Positions 48,909 to 57,996 are shown, numbered from the stretch's first letter. The stretch is DNA of 64,000 nt from Legionella gratiana (GCF_001467695.1 NZ_LNYE01000003.1:1-64000); one strand, 5' to 3'. Notes: generated by a model not told the origin, from the letters alone. Translations and numbers: made by a program.

Positions 48909-49190
48909 TTAACTTATTGAAATAAATTGATGAACGTGTTCCGTGGATTTGAACCATGCCCGAAATAGATAATCTTCGCCCGCATCCAAAATATTTTGAA
49001 TAAAAGGAGCTGTAGCATAAAGGCTGTCTGCGAGCCAAATGAAGGACATGCGAGGATGTCGTGACCTTATTGACGGGAGAAGGCGGTAAGCCGCATTGAT
49101 CTCACAATCTTGATTCTCTGTACCATCTGTATTTTTAATTACTTCTGGCATTAACGGAAGTATATGCTTCTTGTCGGGCTGACAGATAAT
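48909..49190 (-). pseudogene. IS transposase fragment
   Basis: The frame is open from about 49190 without a start: PDKKHILPLMPEVI, then QDCEINAAYRLLPSIRSRHP and IWLADSLYATAPFI. This is the middle of an IS4-like DDE transposase, including the Asp of LADSLYA. Both ends are missing. Confidence 0.7.
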
Positions 49191-49317
49191 CGGTCAAGCG
49201 GTTTGCAACTCAGGTGCTTTTTGATCTTCATTTTTTTAGTACAACGATATGAGTAATTAAGATGAAAAGTATCTTAAATTTATCGCCATTTTCATAGAAA
49301 AATATCCAAAACAGTGC

Positions 49318-49377
49318 GAAATAATTTTTATAACCCCCCTTATAATAAAGGGCTAGAGACCTGAATGAGATGTGTTG
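49318..49377. repeat. Left arm of a 60-bp inverted repeat
   Basis: It matches the reverse complement of 50593-50652 at 58 of 60 positions. Each arm contains an internal hairpin (ccctt/aaggg) and agagacctgaatgagatgtg. The arms face each other around a 1215-bp segment with a single effector-like gene. Confidence 0.9.
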
Positions 49378-49450
49378 GGCATAACTACGACCTCAATACG
49401 GCTGACCTGAACTTTGTTTAAAATTTTCGACCCGATTACACACGCCATAT

Positions 49451-50116
49451 TTAATGAACTCCACTTATTCCACGGATACTTTGTTGTTGTTCTTGTTGTT
49501 CCTCAGATATTTTTGTATCGTCCTTATCAGGGGGTTTTTCCATTTTTATCTTTTGAATATTCTGACTCCCTGTGTCCTGAGGAGAAATAGCGCTATCTGG
49601 AGGTGAGCTCATTACATTAGCAACCTGATTTTTATCTTGTGCTACAAAATTCTGTGTGGCTTTTTGAGCCAGATCCTCACTTTTTGTATTTTGTGCGACA
49701 TTATTTATCAATTTACAAATATTCGGATATTTCGCCAATTCATTTCGAATCTTATCCCCTTGCGGACCATTAAGTTGATCATTCAGTGCATCTCGCACTT
49801 CAGGGCTATCTAAATAAGGCTTAAGCGCGCTTTTCGCTTGTTTTTCTGCCAGAGAACTTGCCCCTGGTATACCCAGTAAGGTATTGATAGTGCTTAGTTT
49901 GCTCGCGTTTTTTTCTAAATGATCCCCCAAATTTTTTTGATTATTAATATGGTCGGCTACTTCTTTATTTGTTGGTGGTGGCCCATCACCCATTTTTAAG
50001 CCAAAAATTGATAAAAGTAACTCAAAGATCTTTTTCACTATATTAGCAAGAAACCCTGAATTTTTATTCTCATCTGTATTTTTTGTGCTAGAATTATGCT
50101 CACGTTCTTGCATCAT
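49451..50116 (-). CDS. Effector-like protein inside a pair of inverted repeats
   Basis: The 221-residue protein has one hydrophobic segment (about 23-40, FLANIVKKIFELLLSIFG), then a soluble helical part. Its C-terminus is rich in Glu and Gln (TKISEEQQEQQQSIRG) and resembles the E-block of Dot/Icm substrates. No domain is recognised. It is the only gene between the 60-bp inverted repeats. The rest of the segment, 50117-50592, shows nothing else I can call. Confidence 0.55.
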   Translation of the reverse strand: MMQEREHNSSTKNTDENKNSGFLANIVKKIFELLLSIFGLKMGDGPPPTNKEVADHINNQKNLGDHLEKNASKLSTINTLLGIPGASSLAEKQAKSALKPYLDSPEVRDALNDQLNGPQGDKIRNELAKYPNICKLINNVAQNTKSEDLAQKATQNFVAQDKNQVANVMSSPPDSAISPQDTGSQNIQKIKMEKPPDKDDTKISEEQQEQQQSIRGISGVH

Positions 50117-50592
50117 TCATCCCCACATCTATATCACGCATTTTCTTAATATTTAAATTATAGTCAATATTGGGGTTTAATTACAGGAACAGTCTCTTCC
50201 AATACAAAATGAATATCCTAGCCTCTTCAGGTCAAATTTCTGGTAAGAACTGTTTTTAAGATAAAATCACTGGCGATATGTTTGAGTTGTAAAAGCCGAT
50301 AAGTCATTAGTGCTTCGAGCCAGAAAATGAGTATGGTTGGGAATTTTTGATGATCGTTATGTGCTGGTCTTTTTTTGTAAAGAGTTCCTTATTTATAATA
50401 ATTTTATATAATATAGGAAAGTATTAAAAAACGAATTTGTGCGAGCATTTTATTTTAAGGTGCAATGTGTAGCAATAAGTAGCATCAATGTAGCGTAGTT
50501 ATTGCGGGGGGTATTTTGATATAGAGATGGCGCGGCAATCCTTTTGTAAACGCTATTATTAGGTAAATAAAGATTCGTCATTGAGAAAGTGT

Positions 50593-50652
50593 CAGCACAT
50601 CTCATTCAGGTCTCTAGCCCTTTATTATAAGGGAGGTTATAAAAATTATTTC
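50593..50652. repeat. Right arm of the 60-bp inverted repeat
   Basis: This is the partner of 49318-49377. Its outer edge overlaps the end of the RelE-like fragment, so the repeat invaded or recombined into that gene. Confidence 0.9.
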
Positions 50653-50831
50653 AATTTATTATCATTAACATGATAAACCAATCGATATCCAGATTGGCGC
50701 AGTTTTATTTTATAACATTCTTTAAGGTTTCCTCTAAGATTCGCTGAAGCGACATGAGGATTTTCAAGACGCTGCTTTAGTACTTTTTTAAATTGCTCCT
50801 GTAAAGGTATCTGTAAATGAAAATTACTTAT
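50646..50831 (-). pseudogene. RelE-family toxin fragment
   Basis: The minus-strand frame reads LQEQFKKVLKQRLENPHVAS, then LRGNLKECYKIKLRQSGYRL and VYHVND before a stop. This is the conserved core of RelE/ParE mRNA interferases. The first third is replaced by unrelated sequence, the last residues are cut at the inverted repeat, and no antitoxin gene remains. It is inactive. Confidence 0.75.
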
Positions 50832-50919
50832 TCTTAATTGAAGAATGTAACTAATACTTTTAGATAATTAATAAGATATTAAAATGATTTCAATATAAAT
50901 TATTATTTGGCAATTCAAC

Positions 50920-51216
50920 ATGATGATCGATATAGATCATATTGAAGAACTTGAAAGAGCAGTGGAGATCAAGTTTCCGGTTTCCTATACAGTCGATATC
51001 AAATCTATCAAAACAATTCTTCTGGATTTGGCAAATAAAGATAAAGAGATTATGGAAAAACCTTCTCCTGAAGTAACTATAAGCGACTTTTCCGACTTTT
51101 CTATTGATTTAGGCTTAAAGTTTTGGACTCATACTCATAAAGCAAATGCAGTTAAAAATCGATTGCAAGAAGCGATTAAACAAGAATTTGAGAAAAAAGA
51201 AATCGAAGTTTCATAG
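50920..51216 (+). pseudogene. C-terminal piece of an MscS-like mechanosensitive channel
   Basis: The 98 residues contain YTVDIKSIKTILLDLANKDK, then PSPEVTISDFSDFSIDLGLK and a closing AIKQEFEKKEIEVS. This matches the cytoplasmic beta/alpha-beta end of MscS family channels. The pore domain is missing, so it is most likely a relic, although an ATG is present. Confidence 0.6.
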
Positions 51217-51475
51217 AATAAAGATCACAGTATGTCATGAATGACAATAGCTGGGGTTTAGCTGTAAACACCCACATTTTTACAGCCTGTTCAGTGTTTC
51301 TCAAGCCGGCGAGAAATCGTCGATTTTCTGTGGTTCATTGCTCCCTAAAACGACTATGATCAGATCAAATTTGAACTACAAGTAGTTCGAAGTCAAAACA
51401 TAAGCTAGTCAAATTATTAAAATTCAAGCACTTCCTTTGACTCATCTGATGAATCAAGGAAACCTTGCTCTGTTA

Positions 51476-51748
51476 ATGTATCACATACAATCTCGATTAA
51501 GCTATTTACTAAGAATTGATGAGAGATGGGCTAGCCCTGAAATAATTAGAGCTAGAGAAGTCATTCATGAGTTTTATCTTGATGCTAAAAAAAGATAGCC
51601 TCATTATGAAAATCACCAAATAAAACCCGTCATTGCTCAAGCTATTAGAGATTTAAATGACGATGAAACCCAAATAGAAAAATTTATAAAATTATTAAAT
51701 TTACCTAATCCTTTTGGGTCTAAAGTGTTACCTATGTCTCCGGTATAA
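51476..51748 (+). pseudogene. Small gene with an in-frame stop codon
   Basis: One frame of 91 codons reads QSRLSYLLRIDERWASPEII, then REVIHEFYLDAKKR, a TAG at 51596-51598, and continues YENHQIKPVIAQAIRDLNDD and FIKLLNLPNPFGS. Both halves are coding-like and in the same frame. I do not recognise the family. It abuts the first tRNA-Arg attachment relic. 51217-51475 shows no feature. Confidence 0.5.
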
Positions 51749-51775
51749 TTTGTAACGGCAAATTCGGAATAGACC

Positions 51776-51953
51776 TTGATTTAATGGCGCGCCCGGAAGG
51801 ATTCGAACCTCCGACCCCCTGGTTCGTAGCCACGTGATCAAGAAAATTATTTAATAAAATCAGCGTGTTGTGATGTAACAAAATTAGCAACTGCTGCCTA
51901 AAACTGCTTGGAACAACTATGGTTATACTACAGTTGGTTACAATTTTGCTACA
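51776..51953. repeat. Island end: tRNA-Arg 3' fragment (51785-51831) plus conserved arm
   Basis: Read on the minus strand, the last 46-47 bases of a tRNA-Arg are present. These run from the ACG anticodon loop (CTACGAAC) through the T-arm GTTCGAATC to the CCA end. A 130-base arm follows that is nearly identical to 63539-63661. The arm has related motifs, gtaacaaaattagcaac and gttacaattttgctac, likely integrase arm sites. No complete tRNA is present here. Confidence 0.85.
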
Positions 51954-51994
51954 TGTAGATTCTAGGCAAAATGGAATTACGTGATAAAAACGCC

Positions 51995-52023
51995 TTGTGA
52001 AATTTTTAAAAATGAACGATAAT
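51995..52023 (+). promoter_or_regulatory. Promoter of the RNA upstream of the Abi_2 gene
   Basis: TTGTGA (51995-52000), a 17-base spacer and GATAAT (52018-52023) predict transcription from about 52030, just before the hairpin RNA. Confidence 0.7.
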
Positions 52024-52029
52024 AGTGCT

Positions 52030-52090
52030 AAGAAAACCCGTCAAGGCTATGCTCAATTGAGTATCCTCAAACCGACGGGTTACTTTTTTA
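52030..52090 (+). ncRNA. Putative abiF-type structured RNA
   Basis: AACCCGTC (52035-52042) pairs with GACGGGTT (52074-52081). Inside lies a second stem, ATGCTC-aatt-GAGTAT (one G-U pair), and the transcript ends ACTTTTTT. It begins about seven bases after a good -10 and ends 14 bases before the Abi_2 gene. Structured RNAs are known upstream of abiF genes, where they act as antitoxin or cofactor. Assignment here rests on position and structure, not on a covariance match. Confidence 0.7.
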
Positions 52091-52103
52091 TAAGAAGGTA
52101 AAA

Positions 52104-52987
52104 ATGGAATTTACTCAGCCATTCCTTACTATCCAAGAACAATTAGAATTACTGTCTGATCGCGGTTTAATTATTGATGATGCTGCGGAACACTACCTCC
52201 AACATTTAAATTATTATCGTTTATCAGGTTATTGGCTTCCATTTTATGAGGATGATTCTTCAAACAACTTTAAAAGTGATACAAAATTTTCTGATATTTT
52301 AAATCTATATATTTTTGATCGTGAATTGCGTTTATTACTTTTGGACGGCATTGAGCGTATTGAGGTTTCAGTTAGGACTCAGTGGGCATACCATTTATCT
52401 CAGTATCATGGAGCATATGCCTATATGGATTGTAATTTAAGTAATAATTCGTTTTGGCATACTCAAAATTTAATTGCTTTAGAAAAGGAAATCAAGCGTA
52501 GCGATGAACTTTTTATTTCTCATTTTAAAAAAAATAATATTGCACCTCCAATATGGGCTATCTGTGAAGTTCAGTCCTTTGGATTATTATCAAGATGGTT
52601 AAAATGTATGAAACCTACGCAACCACGTAATAAAATAGCAGAAACATACCATGTTGATTATCAGGTGCTTGTTAGCTTCATTGAGCATTTATCTTATGCT
52701 CGTAATTTATGTGCGCATCATAGTCGTGTTTGGAATAAAAAGATGACCAAGACGATGAAAATACCGCAATCCAAGCCGGCTGATTTAGTTAGCAATTTTA
52801 ATAGTGACACATCTTCTATTCGTAAAATATATACAATACCTTGGTGTTAATGCTTTATATTCTGAATTTAATAAGCCCTAATAATCATTTCAAAAGAAGA
52901 TTAATTACTTTAATAAATGATCATAAAATAAATCCCGTTTTAATGGGATTTCCTTTAGACTGGAAAGATAGGAATATTTGGAATTGA
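52104..52987 (+). pseudogene. abiF: Abi_2 family (AbiD/AbiF) HEPN abortive-infection protein, frameshifted
   Basis: The main frame gives 248 residues with family features: LNYYRLSGYWLPF (about 36-48), FDRELRLLLLDGIERIEVSV, and the HEPN RNase motif YARNLCAHHSRVW (R-x4-H, about 198-210). It then ends in YTIPWC at 52850. In the next frame the sequence continues as the expected C-terminus: YNTLVLMLYILNLIS, then INPVLMGFPLDW, to a TGA at 52985-52987. The shift falls in aaaatatatacaat, so a 2-base TA gain explains it. Total length, 884 nt, is 294 codons plus two bases. The system would degrade RNA on phage infection. It is probably off now, or switchable. AGAAGG precedes the ATG. Confidence 0.85.
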
Positions 52988-53164
52988 TTAGTGTTGGTAT
53001 CTGGAGATTGTTTCATCTTTTAGTAATTGTTCCACATCTTCCATTCTGTTTTTAAAATCTTTGGGTATCCAATAGACTTTCACTTGATCTTTATACATTA
53101 TACTTCTAGCTAAATCATGTTTGATTTTATCTTTATTAAACTCTTTTGAAAATTCTCTTCTCAT
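52988..53164 (-). CDS. Small 58-residue protein convergent with the Abi_2 gene
   Basis: A short frame encodes MRREFSKEFNKDKIKHDLAR, then YKDQVKVYWIPKDFKNRMED, and ends RYQH. Composition is coding-like (charged, balanced). The stop lies directly against the true Abi_2 stop, tail to tail. No family is recognised. The ribosome site is weak. Confidence 0.4.
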   Translation of the reverse strand: MRREFSKEFNKDKIKHDLARSIMYKDQVKVYWIPKDFKNRMEDVEQLLKDETISRYQH

Positions 53165-53322
53165 TTAATAGCTACCAATTTAAGATTACGATCTTAACTG
53201 CCCAAATTTATAATCGCAATTAAGAATGTTACCAAAAATTAAGGAAACTACCTCAACACTGGATCAATATGTATTAACCTTAAGAGATAAGTGCAATTAA
53301 ACAAAACAGCATTATTCATAAA

Positions 53323-53778
53323 TCAAAATAAATTGTTTTTATAAAAACTTAGGGAGTTTTGTTCTTTCAATTTAGAATGATCATTTATTTCTTCTCCTAT
53401 AACTGACCGCTTCAAATTTTTTTCCGTTTTATTTTTACAACTTTCTAATTTTTTTAAATTGATTAACGATAAATCTAGGTGCGAATCATCTTTAGATTTT
53501 GAAAATCCTATTTTTGTGTTGGCTAGAGTATCATTGACGAGCTTATATGAATTTTTATTTAAAAGGTATACCTCATTGGGTAAATGCGAATCATCTCTAG
53601 ATTGATGAAATTTTTTTTCTGTATTATCAATTGCACTGTTTGACTCCTCAACCTCATTAGCTTGTGTATTTGATGTCCTATATAACAAAATTTTTGCTAA
53701 ATATTTAGGAAAAGATACAAAAGCACTCAAAAAAGTTAAAACGCCCTCTTTAATAGTATTAATCGTAGATCTTACCAA
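53323..53778 (-). CDS. Hypothetical protein with repeated DDSHL motifs
   Basis: The 151-residue frame has QSRDDSHLPNEVYLL (about residue 60) and SKSKDDSHLDLSLINL (about 95), a repeat that suggests real coding, and a hydrophobic N-terminus. However, its first 170 bases lie antiparallel to the RES-domain frame at 53609-54169, and both cannot be fully genuine. The true start may be downstream, at the soluble part. Confidence 0.4.
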   Translation of the reverse strand: MVRSTINTIKEGVLTFLSAFVSFPKYLAKILLYRTSNTQANEVEESNSAIDNTEKKFHQSRDDSHLPNEVYLLNKNSYKLVNDTLANTKIGFSKSKDDSHLDLSLINLKKLESCKNKTEKNLKRSVIGEEINDHSKLKEQNSLSFYKNNLF

Positions 53779-54169
53779 AGAAAATACATTATTGGACTTT
53801 TATCAAGTAATAAAAGATATAAAGTTATCTAAAGAACTTGAAAAAGAAGCTCAAAGATTAAATATTCCAGTTCTTTATCATGTTAAATCATTCGACGAAT
53901 TAAAGAATAGTATTTTACTGAATGAGTGGAGAAATTTACCTGCACAGGTGGACATACCAGCTAACTCACAAATTTTTGGACAATTAGTTTATTCATCCGG
54001 AGTAGAAGGAATTTTATATCCTTCCAAAATGTCCTCAGTAAAAAAATGTTTAGCTATTTTCCCTAGGAATTTTGCAAATTCATCTTCAACAATAAAAATA
54101 CAGGATAAAGATTTACCTGAAACTTTAAAAAATATGGAATTAAACTGTGAAACCTATATTCATCTTTAG
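53609..54169 (+). pseudogene. RES-domain (NAD+-degrading toxin family) fragment lacking its N-terminus
   Basis: The frame is open from 53609, well before the first possible start. It reads ALFDSSTSLACVFDVLYNKI, then TPSLIVLIVDLTK, then LNEWRNLPAQVDIPA, then GVEGILYPSKMSSVKKCLAI and FPRNF. The order of Ser-rich, Glu/Asp-containing and GILYPS segments resembles RES domains, which cleave NAD+ in RES-Xre toxin-antitoxin pairs. The N-terminal Arg motif and any Xre partner are missing. A frame beginning at the TTG 53792 is only part of it. Confidence 0.5.
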
Positions 54170-54316
54170 TTCTTGATTGGGATAGTGTAATTAATCATTG
54201 TCGAAGAGATAAAACCTCTCATTGATTCCTAGTAATCGTTGGACCACATACATATTCGGCAATGTAATATTAAAACACGGAGAAGGGCGTTAGATCGCGC
54301 AGGAATGGAAAATTTT

Positions 54317-54485
54317 GTAAGCACCTAATTAACACCACCTAGACCATCTCAAATAAGCTGTAGATAATTGCTTCCATTGAACCAACGGGAGCAAAGCAAT
54401 GAAAATACAGTCACGACCTCATAAAATTTGGCAAGATCATATAAAGGGTTGGGAACAGAGTGGTTTAAGCCAAAAGGCCTATTGA
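54317..54485 (+). mobile_element. IS66 family left-end relic with truncated tnpA
   Basis: GTAAGCACCTA at 54317 matches the IS66 terminal consensus. A short accessory frame from 54399 reads KIWQDHIKGWEQSGLSQKAY and stops at 54485, the N-terminus of the IS66 TnpA protein. The rest of the element is gone and the sequence passes straight into the next gene. 54170-54316 has nothing recognisable. Confidence 0.7.
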
Positions 54486-55135
54486 GGCCCGCTGTTATTT
54501 GGCGAAAAAAATATTTTGGAACTCGCTCGGATTATGGTTCTGACTTCGTTGCCAGAACCATGTCTCTTATTACTTCTTGCAGATTACAAGCGATAAGTGC
54601 TTTTGAGGTGTGTTCTCAGATTTTAACTTCTTATTTTTCCGGGCAAAAATCTTTGATTTTTGCTAGTCCCACCGGACCTTGTGTCTTATGGTTAAAAGTA
54701 GGTGGAACTCCAGAGGGAGTCTATCAGTATATTTCGATTTTAAAAGACCACAGCCCAGGAGTTTTTAAACATACAATATCTGATGAAAAATTTTGCTCTT
54801 TATCCCATGATTTATTTTATAGTGAGGTATTTGGCCGCTTTTTCCCTCCACTTTGTATCACTACAACGTGCACTCCAAACAGCGATACAACAATAACTTT
54901 CTCAGATTGTGGAGAAAGTTCATTAAGGAATTTTATTAACATATTAATCAAGAATAATGACGAATTCATCCTGGATTCAAGCTATTTGGAAAAAACGAAC
55001 CTTAATATAGATGCAAGAGTCATTAAATTTTATAAAGACAATAATAGTATTTTAGATATTAAGAAAATAGACAATCATAATCAATGGGCTCAAATTGTCT
55101 CTGAATTAAACACATTGGATCCTTCAATTAAATAG
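54428..55135 (+). pseudogene. N-terminally truncated gene fused to the IS66 relic
   Basis: The 235-codon frame starts inside the IS66 fragment. The native part begins near 54489 and reads KKYFGTRSDYGSDFVARTMS, then ILTSYFSGQKSLIFASPTGP and later KFYKDNNSILDIKKIDN. A degraded copy of its N-terminal part lies at 561-705, which confirms that part was once protein-coding. The family is unknown. It is followed 51 bases later by another unknown gene. Confidence 0.55.
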
Positions 55136-55186
55136 TTATCACCCAGGAATAAATCATATTGTGAGCTCGCTGCTGGGGGCCATAAC

Positions 55187-55831
55187 ATGCTTAAAGTGCT
55201 GAAAATTCTTTTGGGTACCGATGATGTTGTTAAAATTTGTGAGGAAATTTCGTTAACTTCTAATAAAAGAATCGACTGTGATTTATCTCAATTTTATCCT
55301 GAAAATGACAATATTTCTGACTATGAAAATTTCATTAAAATTACAATTAATAAGACGTATGTTTTTTATTGGTATTTTTTAAAACAACATTTCAGGTGCA
55401 AAACTACCGATTTAAATAATGAAGAAAATGAATTAAAAATTAATAGATTGCATGAAATACATAAATGGTTTATAAGTAAACAGATTGATTTCAATTCTTA
55501 TAGAAATATTATTAGTTTTATTACTAAAGAGATGCATATTAGGGATGTATTAGATTTGTGTAATAATCTCGATATTGGGCAAAATCAAAAGTTAGAGCTA
55601 GTATTTACTGCTAAATTAAACTCAATAGACTCTATGTTTGATTTTTGTATGGCAGTACTCAGCAGAGACGAATTTATTTGCGAGAGTACTTTGATTATTA
55701 TCACTCGCATCATCGATAAAATTACAGATCATCCTGTTATTAAGGAACAAACTAGGGCATTAGTACAATTAGTTAAGAAACGCCAGATTGAACCTCTTTA
55801 TCCAGTTCTGAAACGCTGGTGCACCAATTAA
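55187..55831 (+). CDS. Hypothetical helical protein
   Basis: The 214-residue protein is soluble and mostly helical, with an alternating charged/hydrophobic pattern (DVLDLCNNLDIGQNQKLELV, then STLIIITRIIDKITD) and a basic end, PVLKRWCTN. I do not recognise it. It lies between the truncated gene and the Bcr/CflA transporter, all in one direction, with 36 bases to the latter's start. An effector-type C-terminus is not obvious. Confidence 0.5.
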   Translation: MLKVLKILLGTDDVVKICEEISLTSNKRIDCDLSQFYPENDNISDYENFIKITINKTYVFYWYFLKQHFRCKTTDLNNEENELKINRLHEIHKWFISKQIDFNSYRNIISFITKEMHIRDVLDLCNNLDIGQNQKLELVFTAKLNSIDSMFDFCMAVLSRDEFICESTLIIITRIIDKITDHPVIKEQTRALVQLVKKRQIEPLYPVLKRWCTN

Positions 55832-55867
55832 CTAATTCTCTTTGCAGAATTGTACATGGAGTATATT

Positions 55868-57061
55868 GTGAATAAGAAGCTCTCTCTTTTTGTAATCATA
55901 TCCTCATCATTAATAACCTTAATGACGAGTGATATTTTTTTGCCTAGTATGCCGCAAATAGCGGAGTATTTTGCTGTAGACAACTCTAAGGCTCAGCTTT
56001 CAATATCATTGTTTTTAGGTGGACAAATACTTTCCACACTTTTTTGGGGTCCCTTATCCGATAACATTGGAAGAAAAAAATCTTTTTCAATGGGAATGTA
56101 TTTATTTTTTTCAGGCACAATAATTTGTATTTTACCTACTAATATTTATACATTTTTATTGGGTAGAATAATACAAGGTATTGGAGGTGTTGTTGCTCCT
56201 GTAGTTGGATGGGCTTTGATTCAAGACATGTACCCTAAAGATAAAAGTGCCGGAATTATGTCCTGGATAGGAAGTATTATTGCTCTAGGACCAATGATTG
56301 CTCCAGCACTAGGTGGACAAATCACAAATTACTTTCACTGGAAGGGCGATTTTTATTTTATTGCGTTCATTACTGGCATTATCTTGATAGGGCTATCCGC
56401 GCTACCACAGAGCCGCTTAACGACAAAAAAAATGGGTTCAACGAAACATGCTATAAAACAATATTCAAAGATTTTAACGAATAAATTATTTGTAAGTTAT
56501 GTTTCTTTATTTGCTCTATTAGCATGCGGCCAATGGTGTTTCTTAACTATGGCTCCATTTTTATATGAAAATACAATGCATTTATCTGCTGATAAAGTTG
56601 GTTTTTTAATGGCGTTAAGCGCATCTTTTTTCATTATGGGCACAACATTAGCGTCTCGTCTGCTGAATAAATTGGGAATTGATAGACTTCTTAGTATTGG
56701 CACTAAATTATCAACCTTTAGTGGAGCAATATTACTAGGATTTCATTTTACGGGCATTTATAACCCGATTCTTACCTCATTGGCATTTGGATTTTATCTT
56801 TTTTGTGCGGCTTTATTATGGGGAGCAAGCTCATCAAGAGCGTTACAATGCTATGAAGAGCAGAGAGGTGCTGCCTCTTCAATCCGAAGCTTGCTAATGA
56901 TAGGTTTTTTTGCCGCGGGTAGTTATCTGGGTACATTAATAAGAAATGATAGTCTCTTAGATGTATCCATAATACTTATTATTTTATCTACTAGTTCGAT
57001 TGCGGTTCATTTTTCTACAATGTCAGGGAAGAGCAAGATAACTTTAGTAGATAATAACTAA
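55868..57061 (+). CDS. Bcr/CflA family MFS drug efflux transporter
   Basis: The 397-residue protein has twelve spans and the family start LMTSDIFLPSMPQIAEYF, motif A GPLSDNIGRKKSF (about residue 64) and motif C-like WIGSIIALGPMIAPALGG (about 140). It should export drugs with proton antiport. The GTG at 55868 has GGAG six bases upstream and gives the usual N-terminus. Earlier TTG and ATG codons (55850, 55856) overlap that ribosome site. Confidence 0.9.
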   Translation: MNKKLSLFVIISSSLITLMTSDIFLPSMPQIAEYFAVDNSKAQLSISLFLGGQILSTLFWGPLSDNIGRKKSFSMGMYLFFSGTIICILPTNIYTFLLGRIIQGIGGVVAPVVGWALIQDMYPKDKSAGIMSWIGSIIALGPMIAPALGGQITNYFHWKGDFYFIAFITGIILIGLSALPQSRLTTKKMGSTKHAIKQYSKILTNKLFVSYVSLFALLACGQWCFLTMAPFLYENTMHLSADKVGFLMALSASFFIMGTTLASRLLNKLGIDRLLSIGTKLSTFSGAILLGFHFTGIYNPILTSLAFGFYLFCAALLWGASSSRALQCYEEQRGAASSIRSLLMIGFFAAGSYLGTLIRNDSLLDVSIILIILSTSSIAVHFSTMSGKSKITLVDNN

Positions 57062-57070
57062 GCTTGTTTA

Positions 57071-57146
57071 TGGTGGGCGCAGCTGGAATCGAACCGAGCG
57101 GCTTCTGTAAAGTAAGAACAGCACTCTACCACTGGGTTATGCGCCT
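57071..57146 (-). tRNA. Degenerate tRNA-like sequence (Val-like, UAC)
   Basis: The minus-strand 76 bases end in an encoded ACCA and contain AGTGGTAGAGT, a T-loop GGTTCGATTCC and a near-complete acceptor stem (GGCGCA/TGCGCC). The first acceptor pair, one anticodon-stem pair and two T-stem pairs are mismatched, and position 37 is T rather than a purine. It is probably a carried or decaying tRNA rather than a working one. Confidence 0.45.
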
Positions 57147-57197
57147 CTTGTACAGGAAAATTTTATCAAACATTCAGGTGTCTGTCGATCATTAAAC

Positions 57198-57996
57198 GGC
57201 TCTACCCCAACAAAGGGGGCATTTTAATCAAGTTAGTCTAGACTAACCCTTTGATTTGACGGTCAAAAGGAGGATTAAAATGCCTAAGAAAGATTGTATC
57301 CTAAATTTGCCGGGATATTCTATTAAAAAGGTGAGTGGAGAGAACCCGGTTTATATCGAAGTCACTTATCGTTGTATTGTTCGATGCGTTCATTGTGGTA
57401 ATAAGAAGTTACGTAAAAAAGACAGTTTCATAAGGCGAATCCGCCATGAGTCGATTGGATTGCGTCGCAGTTACTTGTGTATCAAGGCTCATAAGTATTA
57501 TTGTCCTGCGTGCGGTCGCTATTTTAATCAACGATTTCCGGGGATAGGTAAATATCAAAGAGCCAGCGAGAGTTTGCGTAAACAGGTGTTTCACTACCAT
57601 AGCAAAGGAGTGAGTCAAAAGGATTTGGCTCGTGATTTAAAGCTGGGTAAATCGACTGTAGAGCGCTGGTATCATTACGGTTATGAGCTTCGTCATAAAA
57701 AGATATTAAATCGTCCTTGCCCAAGAGTTCTTGGCCTGGATGAGCATTCATTTAATAGGAAAGTGGGTTATGCCACAACGTTTTGTGATTTGGCCAAACA
57801 TAAAATATTTGATGTGGTTGAGGGTCGTTCAGAAAAGGATTTAGAAGGCTATCTAAACGCACTAGAAGGAAAAGATAAGGTACAGGTAGTCTGTATTGAC
57901 TTAAGCTCCAGTTACCGCAAGTTAATTAGGCGTTACTTTCCCAATGCAATGATTGTTGCTGATCGTTTTCATGTGATTCGTTTATTGAATCAAAAA
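57198..57996 (+). mobile_element. ISL3 element truncated at its 3' side by a tRNA-Arg fragment
   Basis: The left inverted repeat GGCTCTACCCCAACAAAG is present and is followed by the same leader as the intact ISL3 at 15288. The right half is absent: the element ends at 57996, where the tRNA-Arg 3' fragment begins. It is clearly a different member, because many positions differ. Confidence 0.9.
57280..57996 (+). pseudogene. Truncated ISL3 transposase
   Basis: The start at 57280 has AGGAGG upstream. The zinc ribbon (VHCGNKK, CPACGRYF) and the first two catalytic Asp regions (VLGLDEHSFNR, VCIDLSSSYR) are present, but the frame is cut after FHVIRLLNQK. The last codons on the frame (WRARKDSNLRPPGS) are read from the tRNA fragment. 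Catalytic Glu is lost. Confidence 0.9.

Noticed and set aside
52930..52951. Hairpin AAATCCC/GGGATTT as a terminator
   Set aside because: It lies inside the repaired Abi_2 reading frame (INPVLMGFPL), so the inverted repeat is coding sequence.
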